Shown here: positions 1 to 6,466 of the stretch, one piece after another
Numbering within the stretch: position 1 is the stretch's first letter
Layout of the letters: each line of letters opens with the position of its first letter
From: JBDTMT01 sp033764095
GTDB lineage: Bacteria; Desulfobacterota; Binatia; HRBIN30; CADEER01
Assembly (NCBI GenBank): GCA_033764095.1
Contig: JANRJF010000258.1
Coordinates: 1 to 15,508 of the forward strand
Length of the DNA: 15,508 nucleotides
Direction: 5' to 3'
Program-made: the position numbers and the translations under genes
Notes under the pieces: generated by a model
Database searches by the model: none
The model's input: the letters and a program-made list of their open reading frames with translations, nothing else
Told to the model about the DNA's origin: nothing

Positions 1-723
1 GCGCGTGGTGACGGTGAAGCCCTCGGCGGTGAGGCGCCGCACCAGCTCGTCGTGGTGATGGTCGGTGATCCAGTCGTGGTACTCCAGCGCCAGGCGGTCG
101 ATGCGGGCGTAGGTCTCCGACGGGGTGCTGAGCAGGATCTCGTACTCGGCGCCCTCGCAGTCGAGCTTGAGGAAGTCGCAGCGCTGGATGGCGTAGCGGG
201 CGAAGGCGTCGGCGAGCGTGATGCACTCGATGCGCACCGCCTCGCCGGCCGTGCCGAACAGCGAGTGGACGCCGTGGCGGCCCTGCATGTGCAGCTCGCG
301 CGGGCCGTTGCGCCCGGCGATCGCCAGCGGCAGCGGCGTGATCGCCGGCAGCCGGTTGCGCTCGGCGTTGCGGGTGAGCAGCGCGAAGCTTTCGGGGAAC
401 GGCTCGAAGGCGTAGACGCGCGCGGCGCCGAACTCGGCCGCGACGTAGAGCGCGAACATGCCGATGTTGGCGCCGATGTCGATCACCGTGGCGCGCGGTG
501 GCAGCGGATCGGCGCGCAGCCGATAGTCGTCCTTGTAGAAGATCTCCTTGTAGAGCGGCACCAGCAGCGCCCCCGGCGCGCTCTCGATCTCCAGCCCGTT
601 GCGCAGCTGCAGGCGCGTCACCTCGTCGCCGCGCCACGCGCTCGCCCCGACATGCAGCCAGTTCGCCACGCCCCCCGCGTAGCGCAGCGTCTTCAGCGCC
701 TCACCCAGACCAGACTTCGGCAT
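1..723 (-). CDS. FkbM-family SAM-dependent methyltransferase (3' end outside window)
   Basis: I translated this from the reverse strand, starting at the ATG at 723. It runs 241 codons to the window edge with no stop, so the C-terminus is missing. The SAM-binding motif I reads VIDIGANIGMFALYVA (about residues 80-95), followed by the acidic strand-2 end AFEPF. The FkbM hallmark DFLKLDCEGAEYEIL lies near residues 183-197. FkbM proteins are O-methyltransferases that usually modify sugars or polyketides. Next to four glycosyltransferases, methylation of an LPS-core or surface-glycan sugar is the likely role, but this is inferred and the substrate is unknown. It is co-directional with the glycosyltransferase upstream and separated from it by the palindromic element at 738-834, which ends 14 nt before this start. 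No Shine-Dalgarno sequence is visible. The family call is firm. Confidence 0.88.
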   Translation of the reverse strand, partial: MPKSGLGEALKTLRYAGGVANWLHVGASAWRGDEVTRLQLRNGLEIESAPGALLVPLYKEIFYKDDYRLRADPLPPRATVIDIGANIGMFALYVAAEFGAARVYAFEPFPESFALLTRNAERNRLPAITPLPLAIAGRNGPRELHMQGRHGVHSLFGTAGEAVRIECITLADAFARYAIQRCDFLKLDCEGAEYEILLSTPSETYARIDRLALEYHDWITDHHHDELVRRLTAEGFTVTTR

Positions 724-737
724 CGAGCAAAACCAAA

Positions 738-834
738 CCACAGATGAACACAGATGACCACGGAGGAACACGGAGGCCGCCCGCTTGGGCTGCGGCCTCC
801 GTGTTCATCCGTGGTGCTCTGTGTTCATCTGTGG
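738..834 (-). repeat. Word palindrome E1 (CACAGATGAA / CACGGAGG words)
   Basis: The left arm, 738-780, begins CCACAGATGAACACAGAT and ends CACGGAGGCCGC. The right arm, 792-834, is its reverse complement at 40 of 43 positions, with an 11-nt loop at 781-791. Each arm is itself a tandem of two related words, ACAGATGA and ACGGAGGA, separated by AC-type spacers. Read on the minus strand, the hairpin is followed by a T-rich trailer (GTGGTTTGGTTTTG) that ends at the ATG of the FkbM gene, which resembles an intrinsic terminator or attenuator. The right arm is also coding: it gives the last nine codons and the stop of the glycosyltransferase upstream. A second copy of the family lies at 14371-14466. 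Confidence 0.9.
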
Positions 835-1632
835 ACTCAGGCCGTATGGCGTGACGACGACGCGCTGAGCGCGGTTGGCGTCGTACAGCGCCTTGTTGGC
901 GGCGATGACCGCGTCGTTGCGCCACGGGCGGCCATGCTCGAGGTGGTAGACGGGCGCGGTGTAGCGCACCGAGACGCCGATGACGCCGGCGAGCAGCAGG
1001 CGCTGGCCGAAGTCGGCGTCCTCGTAGCCGTAGGTGAAGCGCTCGTCGAAGCCGCCGACGGCGTGCGCGTGCGCCGCCCAGGTGGAGGCGTTCTCGCCGC
1101 GCCAGCCGGGCGGGCGCGGCACGCGCCGGTCGAGCAGATTGCGCAGGCCGGGCAGCTTGCTGACGATCAGGCGGCGCTTCTTCTCGACCCCCAGCCACCA
1201 GCTGCCGACGCGGTCGAGCACGCCGCGTCCGACCGCCGCCTCGTCGAGCTGCGCCGAGACGCGCGCGTCGAGCAGTACCTTGCCGCCGCTGACATAGCGG
1301 CGCGGCGCGGCGCGCCGCTCGTGCACCGCCAGGCACCAGCCGGACGGAATGCAGTCGCCGTCGAAGAACACCAGGTAGTCGCCGCGCGCCGCCGCGATGG
1401 CGCGGTTGAGGATGCGGCACTTCCGAAAGCCCTCGTCGGGATGCCAGACGTGCCGCAGCGGCATCGGCAGCCGCCTCGTCCACGCCTCGATCAGCGCGCG
1501 GGTCTCCGCCCCGCTGCCGTCATCGGCGACGAGGATCTCGTCCGCCGGCCGCGTCTGCCGCGCCAGCCCGGCGAGCACCAGGTTCAGCGCACGCGGATGG
1601 TTGTAGGTGGAGACGATGACGGAAATGCGCAT
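805..1632 (-). CDS. Family 2 glycosyltransferase with galactosyltransferase-type C-terminal domain
   Basis: The protein has 275 residues, starting at the ATG at 1632 with MRISVIVSTYN, a typical GT-A N-terminus. The nucleotide-binding acid pair is VADDGS (35-40). The metal-binding DxD is FFDGDCIPS (89-97). The C-terminal Glyco_transf_7C-like motif reads GGFDERFTYGYEDADFG (193-209), as in galactosyl- and N-acetylgalactosaminyltransferases. The role is probably transfer of one hexose during LPS-core or glycan assembly at the cytoplasmic membrane face; donor and acceptor cannot be read from the sequence. It starts 26 bp after the stop of the WaaE-like gene, so the two are probably co-transcribed. 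The last nine residues, PQMNTEHHG, and the stop codon come from the inverted repeat at 738-834. The conserved fold ends before them, so this tail looks acquired. Confidence 0.85.
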   Translation of the reverse strand: MRISVIVSTYNHPRALNLVLAGLARQTRPADEILVADDGSGAETRALIEAWTRRLPMPLRHVWHPDEGFRKCRILNRAIAAARGDYLVFFDGDCIPSGWCLAVHERRAAPRRYVSGGKVLLDARVSAQLDEAAVGRGVLDRVGSWWLGVEKKRRLIVSKLPGLRNLLDRRVPRPPGWRGENASTWAAHAHAVGGFDERFTYGYEDADFGQRLLLAGVIGVSVRYTAPVYHLEHGRPWRNDAVIAANKALYDANRAQRVVVTPYGLSPQMNTEHHG

Positions 1633-1658
1633 ACCAGGCGGGCGGCGCCGCGGACGGC

Positions 1659-2429
1659 CTAACTGCGGTCCTTCAGGGTCAGTGCCATCAGCTTGGCGTA
1701 GCGCATGCGGACGTAGTGCGCCGCCAGATAGGCGAGCAGCAGGCCGCGCCAGCCGTCGAGGAAGCCGCGCTTGAGGACAAAGAACTTGAAGAAGCGACCG
1801 GCCGGGCGCAGCACCAGGTGGCTGAGGCCGGCGCGCTGGCCGCGCGCGTGCAGCCCGGCGGCCATGATCGTCGTGTAACGGTCGATGGTGCGCAGGTGCT
1901 CGCCGATGTCGCGGTAGGGGATGTGCAACAGCTCGCCGCGCAGCGCCGCGCTGGGGCCGTCGAGCACGACGCGCTCGTGCAGGTCGTAGTCGGGGCTCGG
2001 CGCGAAGCGACCACGGCGGCGGTCGAACAGGCGCACGGTGCGATCCGGGTACCAGGTGCCGTGCCGGATCCAGCGCCCCAGGTACTGGCTGCAGCGCGGC
2101 ATCGACCAGGCAGCGGCGCCGGGGAATCCGTTGGCGCGCAACGCGATCAGCTCCGCGCGCAGCGGCTCGGACAGGCGTTCGTCGGCGTCGACGACCAGCA
2201 CCCAGTCGTGTGCCGCGGCGCGAATGGCGAACTCCTTCTGCGCCGCGTAGCCGGGCCAGTCGCGCTCGATCACCCGCGCGCCGCGCGCCACGGCGCGCGC
2301 CCGCGTATCGTCGGTCGAGTGCGAATCGACCACCACGATCTCGTCGCACCACGCCAGCGACTCCAGACACGCGTCGATGCGGTCGGCCTCGTTGAGCGTG
2401 ATGACGCAGGCAGTGAGCTGCTCGCTCAT
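1659..2429 (-). CDS. WaaE/KdtX-like family 2 glycosyltransferase (LPS core)
   Basis: The protein has 256 residues, with the ATG at 2429 giving MSEQLTACVITLNEADRI. It shows the family 2 pattern: VVVDSHSTDDT (32-42), then VLVVDADERLS (77-87) with the DxD-like DADE, then WYPDRTVRLFDRRRGRF (126-142). The last is typical of the WaaE/KdtX branch of small core glycosyltransferases that add a glucose-type residue to heptose I. The C-terminal hydrophobic and basic segment (about 203-250) may associate with the membrane. The next gene begins 26 bp downstream of the TAG stop. Upstream, 157 bp separate it from the GT4 gene, and that gap holds the degenerate element E2. The branch assignment rests on motif resemblance, so the exact acceptor is inferred. 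Confidence 0.82.
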   Translation of the reverse strand: MSEQLTACVITLNEADRIDACLESLAWCDEIVVVDSHSTDDTRARAVARGARVIERDWPGYAAQKEFAIRAAAHDWVLVVDADERLSEPLRAELIALRANGFPGAAAWSMPRCSQYLGRWIRHGTWYPDRTVRLFDRRRGRFAPSPDYDLHERVVLDGPSAALRGELLHIPYRDIGEHLRTIDRYTTIMAAGLHARGQRAGLSHLVLRPAGRFFKFFVLKRGFLDGWRGLLLAYLAAHYVRMRYAKLMALTLKDRS

Positions 2430-2470
2430 GTGGGGCGCCGCTCGTCGCAGGCCGCCTTGGCCACTGCTTG

Positions 2471-2586
2471 CACGGATTTCATTTCGAACACCGATTCCAC
2501 GGAGAAGACGTCAAAAAAGATAGTGAAAATAGATTCTCAGCTTCATCCGTGCGATTCGTGGCCCGATCAATCCGTGTCATCCGTGG
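2471..2586 (-). repeat. Degenerate word palindrome E2 (CACGGAT words) with AT-rich core
   Basis: This is the longest gene-free stretch in the glycosyltransferase block (2430-2586). The left part, 2471-2504, carries CACGGAT, CACCGAT and CCACGGAG. The right part, 2544-2586, carries the same words inverted (CATCCGTG, ATCCGTGTCATCCGTGG). The arms are far more diverged than in E1, and the centre at 2505-2543 is markedly AT-rich for this genome. On the minus strand the first arm after the GT4 stop is followed by TATCTTTTTTGACG, a T6 run that could help terminate transcription. The TAG stop of the GT4 gene sits directly at the element edge. From 2430 to 2470 I see only GC-rich sequence and no clear promoter. 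Confidence 0.6.
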
Positions 2587-3798
2587 CTAGCGTGGCTCTT
2601 CCGCCAGTACCTCCGCATACAACTGCTCGTATGCCGCCACCATGCTGTCGGCGGAAAATCCAGCCGCGATCCCCGCTGGGCCGGCGGCGGCGAGGCGGGC
2701 GCGCAGCGCCGGCTCGTGCAACAGCGTCGCGAGCGCGTCGGCCAGGGCGACGGCGTCGCCCGGCGGCACCAGCACGCCGCCACCCGCCTGGCGCACCGCG
2801 TCGCCAAGGCCGCCGACGTCGCTCGCCACCACCGGGCAGCCGGCTGCCATCGCCTCCAACGCCGCGACGCCGAGCCCTTCGGCGCGCGACGGCATGACGA
2901 AGACGTCGGCGGCGGCGAGCAGATCGGCGCCGTCGGCGCGCACGCCCAGCCAGCGCAGCTGTCGATCGAGGCCCAGGGCGCTCGCCTGTGCCTGCAACGC
3001 AGCGCCCTCCGGGCCACCGCCGGCGATCCAGGCGTGCGGACGCTGGCCGCGCGCACCGAGCGCCGCCAGCGCGTCGAGCAACACGTCGATGCCCTTGCGC
3101 CGCACCAGCGAGGCCAGCGTCAGCAGCACCAGCTCGCCGTCCGCCGCGCCAAGCCCGGCGCGCACGGCGCTGCGCGGGTGCCGGGGCGTGATGCGCGCCG
3201 GGTCGACCGCGCTCGGAATGACGACGAGGCGCTCGCGCGGCACGCCGCCGGCGGCCAGCTGCGCCGCGATCGCCGGCGCGATGGCGGCGGTGCGGCGGCT
3301 GCCGCGCAGGTAGATCTGGCGCGTCTCCCAGCCCGGCTTGACCGGCCGGTCCATGCGCCGCGTCACCACCGCCGGGCGGCGGGCGAGCCGCGCCGCCCAA
3401 CCGCCGAGCCACGACGCGCGCCAGGTGTGCAGGTGCAGCAGGTCGACGCCCGCCGCGCGCACCGCCGCGGCGATGCGCCAGACCGCCGGCGCGTCGGCGT
3501 CGCCGCGCATCTTCACCAGCGCCGTGTCGATGCCGCGCCGCGCGGCCTCCGCCGCCGCCTCACTGCCCGGCGGACAGATGAGCAGGTTGCGATGGCCGCG
3601 CTGCGCCAGCCCCTCCATCAGCAGGAAGACCTGCACCTCGCCGCCGGAGAAGCCGCGCTCGGCGTTGATGTGCGCGACACCCAGCGAGCGATGAGCGATG
3701 AGCGACGCGTCGGCAGAGCGATGAGCGATGAGCGATGAGCGATGAGTCGGATCCGCATGACTCGCCTGGGGCTTTCCCCTCTCCTGCTCATCGCTCAT
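2587..3798 (-). CDS. GT4-type (GT-B fold) glycosyltransferase with repeat-encoded N-terminus
   Basis: The reading frame is 403 codons from the ATG at 3798. The recognisable enzyme begins only near residue 41 with VAHINAERGFSGGEVQVF, the usual N-terminal strand and glycine loop of GT4 enzymes. The donor-binding half shows LVVIPSAVDP (191-200), LTLASLVRRKGIDVLL (226-241) and the EX7E-type motif SRAEGLGVAALEAMAAGCPV (304-323, Glu307 and Glu315). It presumably transfers a sugar from a nucleotide sugar to a lipid-linked or LPS-core acceptor. Residues 21-38, which repeat SLIAHRS, are encoded by element E3. No ATG, GTG or TTG occurs in frame between 3798 and the conserved domain; only a CTG at 3684 would give a short natural start. 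Either translation starts in the repeat, or the original start was lost. Confidence 0.85.
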   Translation of the reverse strand: MSDEQERGKPQASHADPTHRSSLIAHRSADASLIAHRSLGVAHINAERGFSGGEVQVFLLMEGLAQRGHRNLLICPPGSEAAAEAARRGIDTALVKMRGDADAPAVWRIAAAVRAAGVDLLHLHTWRASWLGGWAARLARRPAVVTRRMDRPVKPGWETRQIYLRGSRRTAAIAPAIAAQLAAGGVPRERLVVIPSAVDPARITPRHPRSAVRAGLGAADGELVLLTLASLVRRKGIDVLLDALAALGARGQRPHAWIAGGGPEGAALQAQASALGLDRQLRWLGVRADGADLLAAADVFVMPSRAEGLGVAALEAMAAGCPVVASDVGGLGDAVRQAGGGVLVPPGDAVALADALATLLHEPALRARLAAAGPAGIAAGFSADSMVAAYEQLYAEVLAEEPR

Positions 3799-3840
3799 CG
3801 CTGTTCTTCCTCATCGCTCATCGCTCGCCACTCATCGCTG
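3686..3840 (-). repeat. Word palindrome E3 (GAGCGAT heptamer tandem, inverted)
   Basis: The left arm, 3686-3743, holds seven near-perfect copies of the heptamer GAGCGAT, split three plus four by a 9-nt interruption. The right arm, 3786-3840, holds the inverted heptamer ATCGCTC in several runs (CTCATCGCTCATCGCTG, TCATCGCTCATCGCTC, CTCATCGCTG). A GC-rich loop of about 42 nt lies between them. The element fills the junction between the family 2 gene (stop at 3845) and the GT4 gene, and it overlaps the GT4 reading frame for over 100 bp. A heptamer unit shifts reading frame with each copy, so the element can be open in several frames, which explains the SLIAHRS and MSDER peptides. Its words are unrelated to those of E1 and E4. 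Confidence 0.9.
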
Positions 3841-3844
3841 TTCT

Positions 3845-4633
3845 TTAACGGTCGAGGCTCGCGTCGCCGAGGATGGCCTGCGTCGCGGCGCGGGCGTGGA
3901 AGCCGTCGAGGTGGCGGCGGTGGCGGGCGATGCGGGCGCGGAACTCGCCGTCATCGGCGCGGTAGAGGCGGTTGGCGATGCGGGTGGTGTCGCCCTTGTG
4001 GAAGACGTAGTGGCCGACGACGCGGTCGGGCAGCGCCAGCAAGCGATTGCCATGCGCGATCAGGGCGCTGTTGGCGGCGTGGGTCGCGTCGGTGCTGCCG
4101 TTGCTGGCGAACGCGGCGCCGGCGGCGCGGAAGGCGGCGGTGCGGTAGAGGGTCAGGCAGGAGCGCAGCCACGGCACGCCGTCGCTGGTGGCGCGACCGG
4201 CGAAGCGCGCGAGCAGCGGCGCGCCGCGCAGCGCCAGCGCCGCCAGCGGCGCGCCGCCATAGACGCGGATGGTCTGGTGGCGCGTGCCGACCGCCGCATA
4301 GCCGCCGCGCTCGAGCGCCGCGACCAGCATCGCCAGCCAGCCGGCGCGGTGCACGTAGGTGTCGGAGTGCATGACGGCGAAGTACGGCGTCGCGACCTGT
4401 GCCGCGCCGCGGTTGAGCGCCGCCGCCTGGGCGCCGACCAGGTCGTTGCGCACGCCGCTGTCGAGACAGGTGATCCAGTGCAGGCCGCGCAGGTAGTCGA
4501 TCGACGCGTCGGTCGAGCCGTTGTCGACCACCAGGACGCGCGGCGCCGGCTGCGTGTAGCGCCGAATCGAGCGCAGGCAGAGGCGCACCGCGTCGAGCGT
4601 CTGGTAGTGCGGGATGACGAGGGTGACGTCCAC
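3845..4633 (-). CDS. Family 2 glycosyltransferase (rhamnosyltransferase-like)
   Basis: I start this at the GTG at 4633, which gives 262 residues beginning VDVTLVIPHYQTLDAVRLCL, the normal family 2 N-terminus. The longer frame upstream would read through the palindrome at 4638-4718 and into the coding strand of the methyltransferase, so I rejected it. Visible motifs are VLVVDNGSTDASIDYL (33-48) and AVMHSDTYVHRAGWL (86-100), where SDT takes the DxD position. It probably adds a sugar to a surface glycan or LPS core; the substrate is not readable. The gene is divergent from the plus-strand methyltransferase, with 88 bp between the two start codons. That gap is almost wholly palindrome, leaving no room for an ordinary promoter or Shine-Dalgarno site outside it. 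Confidence 0.82.
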   Translation of the reverse strand: MDVTLVIPHYQTLDAVRLCLRSIRRYTQPAPRVLVVDNGSTDASIDYLRGLHWITCLDSGVRNDLVGAQAAALNRGAAQVATPYFAVMHSDTYVHRAGWLAMLVAALERGGYAAVGTRHQTIRVYGGAPLAALALRGAPLLARFAGRATSDGVPWLRSCLTLYRTAAFRAAGAAFASNGSTDATHAANSALIAHGNRLLALPDRVVGHYVFHKGDTTRIANRLYRADDGEFRARIARHRRHLDGFHARAATQAILGDASLDR

Positions 4634-4637
4634 GGCA

Positions 4638-4718
4638 GGCTGTTGGGCTGTTAGGCTGCTGGCTGTTAAGGGATTCTGCCATCCCCTAACAGCCCAACAG
4701 CCTAACCGCCTAACAGCC
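4638..4718. repeat. Word palindrome E4 (GGCTGTTAG words) between divergent starts
   Basis: The left arm, 4638-4674, carries GGCTGTTGGGCTGTTAGGCT and ends AAGGGAT. The right arm, 4681-4718, is its near reverse complement (ATCCCCTAACAGCCCAACAG onward). The loop is TCTGCC. The words are 8-10 nt long: GGCTGTTAG, GGCTGTTGG and CTGGCTGTTA. The element ends 4 nt from the GTG start of the glycosyltransferase on one side and 3 nt from the ATG of the methyltransferase on the other. Any promoters for both genes therefore have to lie inside it or inside the coding regions. I see no clear -35/-10 pair. Confidence 0.9.
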
Positions 4719-4721
4719 TCG

Positions 4722-5492
4722 ATGGCCGACATCGCCCCGCTCTCCCACTCGCAGACCACCGAGCGCGTGCTGGCGCTGCTCGACGGGCTCGACTGGACGC
4801 GCGCCCGGGTGGCCGACGTCGGCGCCGGCAACGGCTACTTCTCGCAGGCGCTGGGCGAGCGGCTGCGCGGCCAGGGTCGCGATCCGGCGGCGCACCTCTC
4901 CGCCTGCGACGTGGTGCCGGCGGAGTTCCGCTATGCGCCGGTCGCCTGCCGGCCGATCGGCCCCGACGGGCGGCTGCCGTTCGACGACGCCAGTTTCGAC
5001 GCGGTGGTCTCGATCGAGGTCGTCGAGCACGTCGAGAATCAGTTCGCCTTCCTGCGCGAGCTCGCCCGCATCGCCCGGCCGGGCGCGCTCGTGGTGGTGA
5101 CGACGCCGAACACGCTCAACGCCAACTCGCGCCTGCGCACGCTGCTGCAGGGCTTCCCGCTGCTCTTCGACCCGCTGCCGCTCGACGCCGGCGACGTGCG
5201 CCACCTGAGCGGCCACATCCATCCCATCGGCCCCTACTTCCTCGCCGTCGCGGCGCTGCGCGCCGGGCTGGTCGAGCCGAGCTTCCACCCCGACCGCACC
5301 AAGACGTCGGCCAGCATGCAGACCGCCCTGCTCTCGCCGCTGCTGTGGCTCGCCGCCGCCGCCCAGCGCCGCCGCCTGCAGCGCAAGTGGCCGGCGGTGT
5401 ACGAGCAGAACGCCGCGCTGCTGGAGTCGATCAACGGCTGGGGCATGCTCACCTGCCGCACCACGGTGCTGCGGGTGCGCAAGCCGCTCTGA
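4722..5492 (+). CDS. Class I SAM-dependent methyltransferase (Methyltransf_11 type)
   Basis: This is the only convincing plus-strand gene. It has 256 residues from the ATG at 4722. Motif I is VADVGAGNGYFSQAL (30-44). The later acidic loop is LPFDDASFDAVVSIEVVEHV (85-104), the standard Methyltransf_11 signature. RPGALVVVTTPN (119-130) forms the following strand. The C-terminal part (about 165-256) is basic and may position the acceptor. Given its neighbours, it probably methylates a glycan or a lipid-linked sugar, but no substrate is evident. It points against the surrounding genes, diverges from the glycosyltransferase at 4633, and converges on the kinase-like gene whose stop lies 49 bp downstream. 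The start is preceded by the palindrome E4 and lacks a Shine-Dalgarno sequence. Confidence 0.85.
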   Translation: MADIAPLSHSQTTERVLALLDGLDWTRARVADVGAGNGYFSQALGERLRGQGRDPAAHLSACDVVPAEFRYAPVACRPIGPDGRLPFDDASFDAVVSIEVVEHVENQFAFLRELARIARPGALVVVTTPNTLNANSRLRTLLQGFPLLFDPLPLDAGDVRHLSGHIHPIGPYFLAVAALRAGLVEPSFHPDRTKTSASMQTALLSPLLWLAAAAQRRRLQRKWPAVYEQNAALLESINGWGMLTCRTTVLRVRKPL

Positions 5493-5506
5493 CGCCCCCA
5501 GCCTGA

Positions 5507-5529
5507 CCTTCCCCCGAGACGGGGGAAGG
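5507..5529. terminator. GC hairpin between convergent genes
   Basis: CCTTCCCCC (5507-5515) pairs perfectly with GGGGGAAGG (5521-5529) around the loop GAGAC. It sits between the convergent stops of the methyltransferase (5492) and the kinase-like gene (5542), so it could terminate both transcripts. No T-run follows on either strand, so it may instead be another intergenic palindrome. A second small inverted repeat, CCGATCG with CGATCGG at 5533-5552, overlaps the kinase stop. Confidence 0.45.
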
Positions 5530-5541
5530 AGTCCGATCGAG

Positions 5542-6273
5542 CTAGCGATCGGTCAGCACCGTTTCGAACGCTTCGACGCAGCCGAGGGTGATCACCGCCG
5601 ACTGCGGGTCGAGGCGGCGCATCGAACGGCAGATGCGCTCGAAGGCAGCGCGGCGGACGCGCGTAGTGACCGGCGCGAAGCGCAGCCGGTCGAGGTCGAT
5701 GATCCACGCCTCGAGGCCGCCGGGCGGGCGGCGGATGAGGAAGTTCTGCAGATTGAGGTCGGCGTGCACGGCGCCGGCGGCGAACAGCCGCTGCAGCGCG
5801 GCGGCGGCGGCGGCGCAGGCCGGGGCGCGCGCCGCCGGCGGCTGGGTCTGCAGGTAGTGCCACAGGTTGGCGGCGCCCCAGATCTCGCGCGTCGCCAGCG
5901 CGCCGCGGTAGACGCCCGGCGCGTCCCACAGCACCGCGGCGCCGAGCACCTCGGGCGTCGGCACGCCCTTCGCGATCAGCGTCGCGGCGGCGCGCAGCTC
6001 GGCGAAGGGGCGCGCGCGCAGGCCGAGGTAGCGACTGGTGTTGAGGCGCGCGACCAGGCCGCCACGCCGGTAGGGGCGCAGCACGACGCTGAGATCGGCA
6101 CGCAGCGAGAAGGCGCCGACACCGCCGCGGCCGCCGGTCAGCGCGCGCGCCGGCGGCAGGCGCCCGGCGGCCCAGCGGCGCAACAGCTCGGCGACCTCGG
6201 GCGCCCCGTCGCGCACCGCGAGCCGCAGGCGCCCAGCGGACTCGGAACGGTAGCCGGGAGGCAGGGAGCGCAC
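5542..6273 (-). CDS. Kdo kinase-like protein (lipopolysaccharide kinase, WaaP/KdkA family)
   Basis: The protein has 243 residues, starting at the GTG at 6273. Kinase-fold landmarks are the catalytic loop GAVHADLNLQNFLI (167-180, matching HxDLNxxN), the metal-binding strand AWIIDLDRLRF (189-199), and a lysine- and arginine-rich N-lobe with a glycine-rich GGRGGVGAF (47-55). Proteins of this small bacterial kinase family phosphorylate Kdo (KdkA) or heptose (WaaP) in the LPS inner core, using ATP at the cytoplasmic face. Its place just downstream of waaA, lpxK and the Trm112 gene favours Kdo kinase, but this rests on context. It begins 19 bp after the Trm112 stop, in the same direction, so it is probably the last gene of the lipid A operon. 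No strong ribosome site is visible. Confidence 0.8.
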   Translation of the reverse strand: MRSLPPGYRSESAGRLRLAVRDGAPEVAELLRRWAAGRLPPARALTGGRGGVGAFSLRADLSVVLRPYRRGGLVARLNTSRYLGLRARPFAELRAAATLIAKGVPTPEVLGAAVLWDAPGVYRGALATREIWGAANLWHYLQTQPPAARAPACAAAAAALQRLFAAGAVHADLNLQNFLIRRPPGGLEAWIIDLDRLRFAPVTTRVRRAAFERICRSMRRLDPQSAVITLGCVEAFETVLTDR

Positions 6274-6292
6274 GACCGGCGCGGCGGCTCGC

Positions 6293-6466
6293 TCAGGAGC
6301 TGAGCGGCAGCGCCTCGTCGATCAGCATGACCGGGATGTCGTCCTTGATCGGGTACAGCAGGCGGCAGCTCTGGCAGGTGAGCCCGTCGCCGGACGCGGT
6401 CAGCTCGAGGGTGCCCTTGCACTTCGGGCAGGCGAGAATGTCGAGCAGGTCTTTACTGAGGGCCAT
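6293..6466 (-). CDS. Trm112-like zinc-ribbon small protein (YcaR family)
   Basis: The protein has 57 residues starting MALSKDLLDILACPKCKG. Four cysteines (13, 16, 31 and 34, in CPKC and CQSC) form a zinc ribbon. PIKDDIPVMLIDEA (39-52) is the typical C-terminal strand of the YcaR/Trm112 family. In enteric bacteria ycaR likewise lies directly after lpxK. Its biochemical role there is not settled; eukaryotic Trm112 activates methyltransferases. I chose the ATG at 6466 over the longer frame because a strong ribosome site sits 7 nt upstream and the homologous part begins there. The gene overlaps the 3' end of lpxK by 14 bp, which suggests coupled translation. The family call is firm; the function is unknown. 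Confidence 0.88.
   Translation of the reverse strand: MALSKDLLDILACPKCKGTLELTASGDGLTCQSCRLLYPIKDDIPVMLIDEALPLSS

Noticed and set aside
52..747. Plus-strand open frame at the left edge
   Set aside because: It is the antisense shadow of the FkbM methyltransferase, whose motifs are intact on the minus strand.
1716..2897. Plus-strand frame of 393 codons
   Set aside because: Low-complexity antisense of the WaaE-like and GT4 genes, passing through the non-coding element E2.
4614..4721. Longer N-terminus for the plus-strand methyltransferase
   Set aside because: The added residues are encoded by palindrome E4 and have no domain; the family N-terminus begins at the ATG at 4722.
4634..5541. Invertible (phase-variable) cassette around the methyltransferase
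   Set aside because: The left and right palindromes share no sequence, and no recombinase gene is present in the window.
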